This document shows positions 8,369-15,133 of a DNA stretch of 64,000 bases, piece after piece. The DNA is from an uncultured Aquimarina sp. (GTDB lineage Bacteria; Bacteroidota; Bacteroidia; Flavobacteriales; Flavobacteriaceae). The DNA is taken from the NCBI RefSeq assembly GCF_947492405.1, contig NZ_CANLMP010000001.1, positions 372,001 to 436,000 of the forward strand, read 5' to 3'. Numbering within the stretch: position 1 is the stretch's first letter; every line of letters begins with the position of its first letter. Below the pieces are notes generated by a model. That model was given only the letters and a program-made list of their open reading frames with translations, made no database searches and had not been told where the DNA came from. The position numbers and the translations under genes were made by a program.

Positions 8369-8442
8369 TAGCGAGAGGGGGGCACGATCCCCCGACCTCT
8401 GGGTTATGAATCCAACGCTCTAACCAGCTGAGCTACCTCGCC
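8369..8442 (-). tRNA. tRNA-Met (anticodon CAU)
   Basis: The 74-nt minus-strand sequence folds as a complete cloverleaf: acceptor GGCGAGG with TCTCGCT (two G-U ends), D-arm GCTC/GAGC with a 9-nt loop, anticodon loop TTCATAA, and T-arm GGGGG/CCCCC around ATCGTGC. The anticodon stem (TTGGA/CCCAG) has one A-C mismatch at its loop end. CCA is not encoded. It reads as elongator Met; a CAU tRNA-Ile2 modified by TilS cannot be fully excluded. It is the anchor of the GIY-YIG array. Confidence 0.93.
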
Positions 8443-8598
8443 AAATAGATGCTACATCATTTTAATTCGGGTGCAAATATAAAAACAAAAAGTATTGTAG
8501 CAAACAATAAAGTAGAATTAATTTTTTTCAAATACTCTTTTCAAATACTTTTAAAGTCAATAATTAATCTATATATTGGCTTACTAACAATTTGCAAT

Positions 8599-8991
8599 AT
8601 GTCTGAAAAAATAAAATACGAACTTGAATTTGTAATACAATCCTCCCCACAACTGCTATATCAGTATATTTCTACTCCTTCAGGACTTTCTGAATGGTTT
8701 TCTGATAATGTAAACTCACGAGGAGAAATGTTTACATTTATCTGGGATGATAGTGAAGAAGAAGCAAAACTTCTAAGTAAAAAAAGTGGAGAAAGAATTA
8801 AGTTCAGATGGATGGCTGATGAAGAAGAAGGAGATGATTATTTTTTCGAACTGCGCATACAAGTTGATGAAATCACCAAAGATGTTTCTTTAATGGTTAC
8901 TGATTTCTCGGACGATGATGAAATTGAAGAAAATAAAATGTTGTGGGATAATATGATAAGCAATTTAAAACATGTTTTAGGTTCTACATGA
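8599..8991 (+). CDS. START-like domain protein (SRPBCC fold)
   Basis: This roughly 130-aa protein begins MSEKIKYELEFVIQSSP and resembles the Bacteroidetes START-like/AHSA1 family: an N-terminal strand, a helix with LLYQYISTPSGLSEWFSDNV, and a C-terminal helix (NKMLWDNMISNLKHVLG). It is strongly acidic (EEEGDD, DDDEIEEN). I chose the internal ATG because the in-frame upstream extension is AT-rich low-complexity sequence that begins next to the tRNA. The ligand is unknown. It is divergent from the tRNA and precedes the aminotransferase on the same strand. Confidence 0.8.
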   Translation: MSEKIKYELEFVIQSSPQLLYQYISTPSGLSEWFSDNVNSRGEMFTFIWDDSEEEAKLLSKKSGERIKFRWMADEEEGDDYFFELRIQVDEITKDVSLMVTDFSDDDEIEENKMLWDNMISNLKHVLGST

Positions 8992-9010
8992 TTCCTTTAT
9001 TTTTATAATG

Positions 9011-9018
9011 TATATTTG
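9011..9018 (+). promoter_or_regulatory. Bacteroidetes -7 element TATATTTG
   Basis: TATATTTG matches the Bacteroidetes -7 consensus TAnnTTTG and lies 38 bp upstream of the aminotransferase ATG, in a 64-bp gap. No clear -33 TTG/TTTG at the right distance was found, so the call rests on the -7 box alone. Confidence 0.5.
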
Positions 9019-9055
9019 CCCCGCCCAATAACAATTGGTAATAAGGGGCTTTTTT
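9017..9055 (+). promoter_or_regulatory. Terminator-like hairpin in the leader of the class IV aminotransferase
   Basis: GCCCC pairs with GGGGC, enclosing a second stem CCAAT/ATTGG, and six T follow and run directly into the ATG. It could terminate the upstream START-like transcript or attenuate the aminotransferase gene. Position and T-run are seen; the function is inference. Confidence 0.45.
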
Positions 9056-9904
9056 ATGATCAATATTAACGGAAATTTATTAATTGATAATGACGCTACA
9101 TTATCAATTACTAATAGAGGATATGCATATGGAGATGCATTATTTGAAACGATACGAGTAAATTCTGGAACTATTCTTTTTTGGGAAGACCATTATTTTA
9201 GATTAATGGCTTCTATGAGAATTTTGAGGATGGAAATTCCTATGAATTTTACACCAGAGTTTTTGCAACAAGAAATTCTAGATCTTATTGAGGGAAATGG
9301 TTTGACAAATTCTTCTGTTAGAGTTAAAATTATTGTAAATCGTAAAGAAGGCGGTTTATATACTCCAACTATTAATAGTATTGATTATAGTATTTCAGTA
9401 AAACCATTGTCAAATAAGTTTTATACACTTCCTAGCGATTTATATGAAGTCACTTTATTTAAGGATCATTATGTAGCGGCTGATCTTCTTTCTACGTTGA
9501 AATCTAACAATAAATTAGTAAATATATTAGGAGGAATTTTTGCAAAAGAAAATGGATTCGAAAACTGTTTATTATTGAATACTAATAAAATGGTAATCGA
9601 AGCATTAAATGGTAATTTATTCTTGATTAAAGGAAATAAAATAAAGACAGCACCCATTTCTGATGGTTGTCTAAAAGGCGTTTTAAGAACTCAATTATTA
9701 AGAATCCTTGAAAAATTACCTGAATATGAAATAGAAGAAGCTTCTATTTCGCCATTTGAGTTACAAAAAGCAGATGAATTATTCATAACTAATGTAATAA
9801 CTGGAATACAGCCTATTACCAAATTTAGGAAAAAAGAATACAAATCTGAAGTGACAAGAAGGTTGTTAGGAATATTGAATGTAAGGATTCGAATAGGGGA
9901 TTAA
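9056..9904 (+). CDS. Class IV aminotransferase (PabC/IlvE-type, PLP-dependent)
   Basis: A fold-type IV PLP enzyme of 282 aa. It begins MININGNLLIDNDATLSITN, followed by RGYAYGDALFETIR, typical for aminodeoxychorismate lyase and branched-chain aminotransferases. FWEDHYFRL is the conserved region that precedes the PLP site, and LKSNNKL contains the probable Schiff-base Lys. I chose the ATG after the T-run since the homologous N-terminus begins there. The choice between 4-amino-4-deoxychorismate lyase (folate) and branched-chain or D-amino-acid transaminase cannot be made from the sequence. Its 3' end abuts the convergent yqgE gene, overlapping by 4 bp. Confidence 0.85.
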   Translation: MININGNLLIDNDATLSITNRGYAYGDALFETIRVNSGTILFWEDHYFRLMASMRILRMEIPMNFTPEFLQQEILDLIEGNGLTNSSVRVKIIVNRKEGGLYTPTINSIDYSISVKPLSNKFYTLPSDLYEVTLFKDHYVAADLLSTLKSNNKLVNILGGIFAKENGFENCLLLNTNKMVIEALNGNLFLIKGNKIKTAPISDGCLKGVLRTQLLRILEKLPEYEIEEASISPFELQKADELFITNVITGIQPITKFRKKEYKSEVTRRLLGILNVRIRIGD

Positions 9905-10461
9905 TTATAACTAGGATCTTCTGGAGCATTAGACCATAATAAATATTCTCCACCTAATTCTATCATTTTTTCTTTCCAAAATGTATTATAGGATTTACCA
10001 ATGATGTTTTTTTCGTAGGTGTTTTTTACGATCACCCAGGAATTAGCTTCTAACTCTTGGAGTAGTTGTTCTGCGTCCCATCCTGAATATCCGAGAAAAA
10101 ATCGAATTTCATTAGGAGTAATTTTGTTTTGGGCAATTAATTCTGATACTACAGAAAAATCTCCACCCCAATAAATTCCGGAAGAAATTTCTACGCTATT
10201 AGGTATTAGATCAGGGACTTTATGAATAAAATATAAGTTATCCTGTTCTACAGGCCCACCATTATAGATTTTAAATTCAGCTTCTACTTCTGGGACCAAA
10301 TCAGATAACACATAATCTAATGGTTTATTCATGATAAAACCGATAGATCCTTGATCACTGTGATCTGCAAGAAGAACAACCGAACGGTTAAAGGAAACAT
10401 CACCTATAATAGATGGCTCGGCAATTAGAAGATGTCCTTTCCCGGGTTGAAGTGATATCAT
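9901..10461 (-). CDS. YqgE/AlgH family protein (UPF0301)
   Basis: This 186-aa protein has the full YqgE/AlgH pattern: GKGHLLIAEPSIIGDVSFNR at the N-terminus, VVLLADHSDQGSIGFIMNKP, IYNGGPVEQDNLYFIH and RFFLGYSGWDAEQLLQE. The family is widespread and its biochemical role is still uncertain; AlgH was linked to alginate regulation in Pseudomonas and structural work shows no obvious catalytic site. It is transcribed toward the aminotransferase gene and overlaps its stop codon. HU lies 131 bp upstream on the same strand but behind its own terminator, so yqgE probably has a separate promoter. Confidence 0.92.
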   Translation of the reverse strand: MISLQPGKGHLLIAEPSIIGDVSFNRSVVLLADHSDQGSIGFIMNKPLDYVLSDLVPEVEAEFKIYNGGPVEQDNLYFIHKVPDLIPNSVEISSGIYWGGDFSVVSELIAQNKITPNEIRFFLGYSGWDAEQLLQELEANSWVIVKNTYEKNIIGKSYNTFWKEKMIELGGEYLLWSNAPEDPSYN

Positions 10462-10541
10462 GGATGGTGTAGTTTATACTAAAACTAAATAATTATTTCT
10501 AATAATCAAAGCGGTTGCTTGATTTTTACGGGGAATCCATA

Positions 10542-10570
10542 AAAAAAGCTCTCTAAAAAGAGAGCTTTCT
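10542..10570 (-). terminator. Terminator of the HU gene
   Basis: On the minus strand AGCTCTCT, a 4-nt loop and AGAGAGCT are followed by seven T. It begins 23 bp after the HU stop codon. Confidence 0.9.
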
Positions 10571-10592
10571 ATAATATCAAAAACTAATTAAA

Positions 10593-10865
10593 TTAGTTAA
10601 CTGAACTAGATAAATCCGCACCAGCTTTGAACTTTACAACGTTTTTAGCAGCGATCTTGATAGTTTTACCTGTTTGAGGGTTTCTACCTTCTCTTGCAGC
10701 TCTTTTAGAAACTGACCAAGAACCAAATCCTACTAAAGAAACACGGTCACCTTTTTTAAGAGAACCTTCAACATTTCCTAAGAAAGATTCTAAAGCTTTC
10801 TTTGCTGCTGCTTTTGTAATTCCAGCGTCAGCTGCCATTGCATCGATTAATTCTGTTTTGTTCAT
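10593..10865 (-). CDS. HU family DNA-binding protein
   Basis: A 90-aa histone-like protein that bends and compacts DNA as a dimer. MNKTELIDAMAADAGITKA opens the helical dimerisation part, VSLVGFGSWSVSKRAAREGR and NPQTGKTIKI form the DNA-binding beta arm, and VKFKAGADL closes the fold. The length is standard for HU/IHF. Codon use is unusually uniform, as in a highly expressed gene. It is monocistronic, with a near-perfect Bacteroidetes promoter upstream and a strong terminator downstream. Confidence 0.97.
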   Translation of the reverse strand: MNKTELIDAMAADAGITKAAAKKALESFLGNVEGSLKKGDRVSLVGFGSWSVSKRAAREGRNPQTGKTIKIAAKNVVKFKAGADLSSSVN

Positions 10866-10919
10866 AATTCTGTTTTTAAATTAATTGTTGGTTAAACCAA
10901 ATTTTTGTTAAACGCTCTA

Positions 10920-10949
10920 CAAATTTATACGGATTTATGATTCGTGCAA
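10920..10949 (-). promoter_or_regulatory. Promoter of the HU gene (-33 TTG, -7 TAAATTTG)
   Basis: On the minus strand TTG, a 19-bp spacer and TAAATTTG match the Bacteroidetes housekeeping promoter (TTTG/TTG at -33, TAnnTTTG at -7). The start codon lies 54 bp downstream, which leaves a leader of about 45-50 nt. This is the clearest promoter in the window. Confidence 0.8.
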
Positions 10950-11051
10950 GGATTAGCCCAGTAAATACGGGGTTTTGTTGATAACTCAGGGCGATTGTTA
11001 ATAAACAAGTAGGAATTCTATGAATTTTCTTACTCTAGTGATAGCAAGGGC

Positions 11052-11999
11052 TCAGCCCATTTTTGCATCTTTATAAAAGGTATACCCATTAAGTAGTGCT
11101 TTAGCATCCATGGCTTTTTTCCCCGGAAGTTGGATTTTATGAAGAATAACGTATCCATTTTTCACAGCTACCTTAATTGTGGAATATTCTATGATAACTT
11201 TTCCAATGTCAAAATTATGATTCTGACTCTCTATTTCGGCAGTATATACTTTTATAGAAACTTCTTCTCCTTTATTATGAAGGGAACTCCAGGCACTAGG
11301 ATACGGACTTAAACCTCTTATAAGATTATAAATAGAATGTATATCATCATTCCAGTTTATTTTAGTGTTATCTCGATTCAGCTTATAGGCGGTTTTTAGT
11401 TCTCCAACTTTAGGTTGTTCTGTAGTGGTTACCGTTTCGTTTTCTATCGCTTTAATAGTATCAATAACCAATAAGGCACCTTCTGTCATTAAATTATCAT
11501 GAAGGATGCCCGCTGTATCCTTATCTTTTATTTCAATTTCTTTTTGAAGAATAATATGACCTGTGTCTATTTTTTCATCAATAAAAAAAGTAGTGATACC
11601 AGTTTTTTGTTCTCCATTAATAATAGCCCAGTTAATTGGTGCAGCACCTCTATAATCCGGAAGCAACGACGCGTGTAGGTTGAATGTTCCATATTCTGGC
11701 ATACTCCAAACTACTTCGGGTAACATTCTAAAGGCAACAACTATATTTAGGTTGGCTTGTAATTCTGTTAGTTCTTTAATGAAAGTTTCATCTTTTAAGT
11801 TCGTAGGTTGTAGTATAGGAAGGTTTTGAGATACTGCATATTCCTTAACTGCTGATGCTCTCAGTTTTCTACCTCTTCCTGCTGGTCTATCTGGAGCAGT
11901 AATAACACCTACCACGTTATAATTATTTTCTATAATTGTTTTTAGGGTTTCTACGGCAAAATCCGGAGTGCCCATAAATAGGATTCGTAAGTCTCTCAT
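11052..11999 (-). CDS. fmt: Methionyl-tRNA formyltransferase
   Basis: Fmt formylates initiator Met-tRNA using 10-formyl-THF. The N-terminal Rossmann part has RILFMGTPDFAVETL, and the catalytic core has FNLHASLLPDYRGAAPINWA with the conserved His and the SLLP loop, then TGITTFFIDEKIDTG. The C-terminal OB-like domain begins around residue 205 (LNRDNTKINW). At 315 aa it is full length. It starts 8 bp after the end of recQ on the same strand, so both are probably one operon. A 186-bp gap to the HU start is downstream. Confidence 0.96.
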   Translation of the reverse strand: MRDLRILFMGTPDFAVETLKTIIENNYNVVGVITAPDRPAGRGRKLRASAVKEYAVSQNLPILQPTNLKDETFIKELTELQANLNIVVAFRMLPEVVWSMPEYGTFNLHASLLPDYRGAAPINWAIINGEQKTGITTFFIDEKIDTGHIILQKEIEIKDKDTAGILHDNLMTEGALLVIDTIKAIENETVTTTEQPKVGELKTAYKLNRDNTKINWNDDIHSIYNLIRGLSPYPSAWSSLHNKGEEVSIKVYTAEIESQNHNFDIGKVIIEYSTIKVAVKNGYVILHKIQLPGKKAMDAKALLNGYTFYKDAKMG

Positions 12000-12007
12000 T
12001 ATATATA

Positions 12008-13903
12008 TTATACTAGTTGATAGTTGTTGTATGGATCAATTTTTATGATATTATGTTCATTAAGTTCTCTTAATATTTCCAAAGCAGTTGCTTCAGGGCA
12101 TTTTAAATGAGTTAAAATATCTCTGGAAGACAATTGTTTCTTTTGTAAAAGGTTTATGATCTCGTTTCTAATTTCTTTAGGATTTGTAATAGTTTTTTTA
12201 TTGGAAATACATACACTACAAATCCCGCAATCTTTTGAATCCTTTTCTCCAAAGTAAGCTAGTAGCTGTCTACTTCTGCATATTGATTCGTTTTGTACAA
12301 AACCGATCATGGTTTTTACTTTATTTGCTTTAGAACTACTTAGTTCTTTAATATAAGGTTTTACTCTGTTAATAGTATGATCATCTTCTCTAGGTACTAA
12401 AAAGACAATATCTGCATCCGTAAGTTTATAGTTAAACTCAAGTAATTCTGCATCTTGTAATTTTTTTAAAACTTTAATAATATTAGCTTCTGTTGTATTT
12501 ACTTTAGAAGCTATTAGAGATAGGTTAACTTTTACTTCTTCATCAAAAATACCACCATAAGTGCGTAAGATAGCTTTGGTGACTAATTCTAAATGAGAGT
12601 TATCTTCTAAATATTTTAGAAGATGATTTCCTGTGGTTGTAATATGAACGGTACTTTTTTTAGTAAATCGTTGTGTAAAGTTAATAACACTACAACGATC
12701 TAAAAATTGCATGGCATTATAGGTCATTAATGTGTTCAGATTGTAAGTCTTACAAAAAATGTTAAAATTAAAACCATGTATCGATTGTTCTCCTTCTCCA
12801 TAGGATATTCTGAAATAATTAGACAATTTACGATACACCAACTTTACAAAATCCACATCAGGAAGTACTTTGATAAACTGATTTTCTACTCTTAAGATAT
12901 CATTTTCGTTTTTAAGAAGAAATGCATAAGATGTTTCTCCATTACGTCCTGCTCTGCCTGCTTCCTGAAAATAACTCTCTATACTCTCTGGAATATTATA
13001 ATGGATAATAGTTTTTACGTTTGCTTTATCAATACCCATTCCAAAGGCATTAGTAGCAACCATAACGCTAACTTCTTCTGTTAACCACTGCTGAAAACGT
13101 TTGGTTTTTTCTTTAGCATCTACACCTCCATGGTAATATGTAGCAGCATAACCGCTAGCATTTAAAAATTCACTAATTTCTATAGCTGATTTTCGATTTC
13201 GAACATAAATAATAGAACTTCCTTGATATCGCTTCAGAATTCGGATAAGTTTATCATTTTTATCTAAAGTATGATAAACCATATATCCTAAATTACTTCT
13301 AAAAAAGGATTGTCTGAATATTTTTGGTTGAAATAAATCCAGTTCTTTTATGATATCATCTACGACTTCCGGAGTTGCTGAGGCTGTTAGAGCAATCATA
13401 GGAACCGCAGGTTTGATCTCTCTTAGTATTTTAATTTTCTTATAAGAAGGTCTAAAGTCATTACCCCATTGCGAAATACAATGCGCTTCATCTACTGCAA
13501 TAAGGTTAATGTTCATTCTTTTTAGTCGTTCTTTTACCAAATCCTGTTGGAGACGCTCTGGTGATAAGTATAAGAACTTATAATTACCATAGATACAATT
13601 ATCAAGTAACGTGTCTAATTCAGAATATTTAATTCCACTTGTTAATGCAATGGCTTTAATACCTTTTTGTTGCAGATGCTGTACCTGATCCTGCATCAAA
13701 GCAATAAGTGGTGATATTACAATACAGATTCCCGGTTTAAGTAGGGCAGGTATCTGAAAACATATAGATTTTCCTCCGCCAGTAGGGAGTAGGGTAAAAG
13801 TGTCATTGTTTTCAATAACAGCATTGATAATTTCTTCCTGTAAAGGTCTGAAAGTATCATAATTCCAATTCTCTCGTAATAGCTGGATTGGGGTAGTCAT
13901 CAA
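12008..13903 (-). CDS. recQ: ATP-dependent DNA helicase RecQ
   Basis: A 3'-5' superfamily 2 DNA helicase in recombination and fork repair. Walker A is LLPTGGGKSICFQ near residue 40, the DExH box is VDEAHCISQWGNDFRPSY, and motif VI is QEAGRAGRNG. The RecQ-C-terminal zinc site (CRSRQLL, then CGICSVC) is complete, and a winged helix follows. No full HRDC domain is evident; the C-terminus ends with a short helical part. This 631-aa size is that of the shorter Bacteroidetes RecQ paralogues. The gap to the following ATPase gene is 10 bp. Confidence 0.93.
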   Translation of the reverse strand: MMTTPIQLLRENWNYDTFRPLQEEIINAVIENNDTFTLLPTGGGKSICFQIPALLKPGICIVISPLIALMQDQVQHLQQKGIKAIALTSGIKYSELDTLLDNCIYGNYKFLYLSPERLQQDLVKERLKRMNINLIAVDEAHCISQWGNDFRPSYKKIKILREIKPAVPMIALTASATPEVVDDIIKELDLFQPKIFRQSFFRSNLGYMVYHTLDKNDKLIRILKRYQGSSIIYVRNRKSAIEISEFLNASGYAATYYHGGVDAKEKTKRFQQWLTEEVSVMVATNAFGMGIDKANVKTIIHYNIPESIESYFQEAGRAGRNGETSYAFLLKNENDILRVENQFIKVLPDVDFVKLVYRKLSNYFRISYGEGEQSIHGFNFNIFCKTYNLNTLMTYNAMQFLDRCSVINFTQRFTKKSTVHITTTGNHLLKYLEDNSHLELVTKAILRTYGGIFDEEVKVNLSLIASKVNTTEANIIKVLKKLQDAELLEFNYKLTDADIVFLVPREDDHTINRVKPYIKELSSSKANKVKTMIGFVQNESICRSRQLLAYFGEKDSKDCGICSVCISNKKTITNPKEIRNEIINLLQKKQLSSRDILTHLKCPEATALEILRELNEHNIIKIDPYNNYQLV

Positions 13904-13913
13904 TACTATGCTG

Positions 13914-14468
13914 TTATTTTACGTGTTGTAATATAAAGGTACTACGTTCTTTTACATTTCCAAAGGGAACTTCAATACAATTGTATCCAAATTTTGTGTA
14001 TGTTTCTAATAAATGATGATGAATTTGTTGAGCTTCTTCAAAACTTTCATAACGTTCTGCATCAGAGATATAGATTTTTTCCCAAGGAGGTAACAGAAAA
14101 ACCTGATCATAAACATGGTCTTTGCAAGCTTTTATGAATGGAGCATCGTAAGGTTGTTTAAAAAGATCCATATATGCTAGTACGTCTGGGATTCCTCTAT
14201 CATAAAAAGCAATATCTTTATTGTTAGCAATAGGATCTTTGAACTGATCAATCCTTCCATTCATTAATTGTATGTTAAAATCATATGGATCCGAAACAGA
14301 AGCTATAGGATTAGAAACAATATCTAAGTCATCCTTATTTTTAGCCTCTTGAGTAATACTTCTGATGAATTCAGGAAAACAAAAGAAACCTTCTTCTTCA
14401 AGTGCATTAATGATTGATGTTTTTCCTGTAGAAGGACCTCCAGTGATAACTATTTTATGATTTGCCAA
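13914..14468 (-). CDS. NadR-like AAA ATPase / P-loop nucleotide kinase
   Basis: This 184-aa protein has a Walker A (ITGGPSTGKTSIINAL, residues 8-22) and a Walker-B-like DRGIPDVLAYMD. The pattern belongs to the AAA_28/NadR-kinase-like family, small P-loop proteins of unclear substrate. FPEFIRSITQEA is characteristic of this group. It is the first gene of a minus-strand run followed at 10 bp by recQ and then fmt. A kinase or ATPase activity is expected; the substrate is not known. Confidence 0.8.
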   Translation of the reverse strand: MANHKIVITGGPSTGKTSIINALEEEGFFCFPEFIRSITQEAKNKDDLDIVSNPIASVSDPYDFNIQLMNGRIDQFKDPIANNKDIAFYDRGIPDVLAYMDLFKQPYDAPFIKACKDHVYDQVFLLPPWEKIYISDAERYESFEEAQQIHHHLLETYTKFGYNCIEVPFGNVKERSTFILQHVK

Positions 14469-14651
14469 AGAAATATTTTTTTGAGGCGAATTTCGGAATT
14501 ATAAAATGATTTTGAAAATACTTTGATAAGTATACCATAAAGCTCTGTTAAAGTTGAATTTGTCAATCTGTATTTTTAGTAACTTCAATAACAAAATAGT
14601 GATTATTCTCTTATTTAGACTAATTAAATACAAATCTTAAAATTTAAACTC

Positions 14652-15113
14652 ATGCCTGTTTATAATCTAAAAGTAAATGGTCAATCGCTTTCTGTAGAAG
14701 CGGATGAAGATACACCTCTTTTATGGGTGTTACGAGATCATTTTGATCTTGTAGGAACTAAATTCGGTTGTGGTATAGGACAATGTGGTGCTTGCACTAT
14801 TCATGCAGATGGAGTTGCGACAAGAAGTTGTTTATTAAAAGTTTCTGTTGCTACAGAAATGGAAATTAAGACAATTGAAGGTCTATCCAAAGACGTTTCG
14901 CATCCGGTACAACAAGCCTGGAAAGAGATAGATGTTCCCCAATGCGGGTATTGCCAAGCGGGTCAGATTATGACTGCAGCAGCTTTTCTAGAACAAAACT
15001 CTAATCCTAGTAGAGAACAGATTAGAGATGCTATGAGCGGTAATATCTGTAGATGTGCTTCTTATAATAGAATAGAGAAGGCAGTCCAACAAGCAGCAAG
15101 TAAAATAAGCTAA
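14652..15113 (+). CDS. (2Fe-2S)-binding subunit of a xanthine-oxidase-family enzyme (IorA-like)
   Basis: A 153-aa electron-transfer subunit with two [2Fe-2S] clusters. The plant-type cluster uses CGIGQCGAC and the downstream Cys of RSC; the second uses CGYCQAGQ and CRCASY. This matches the alpha subunit of isoquinoline 1-oxidoreductase-type enzymes. It has no export signal of its own, although its partner has a twin-arginine signal, so it is probably carried across the membrane in complex with it (inference). The gap to the catalytic subunit is 20 bp. Confidence 0.93.
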   Translation: MPVYNLKVNGQSLSVEADEDTPLLWVLRDHFDLVGTKFGCGIGQCGACTIHADGVATRSCLLKVSVATEMEIKTIEGLSKDVSHPVQQAWKEIDVPQCGYCQAGQIMTAAAFLEQNSNPSREQIRDAMSGNICRCASYNRIEKAVQQAASKIS

Positions 15114-15133
15114 CCAATTTAAATCTCACTAAA

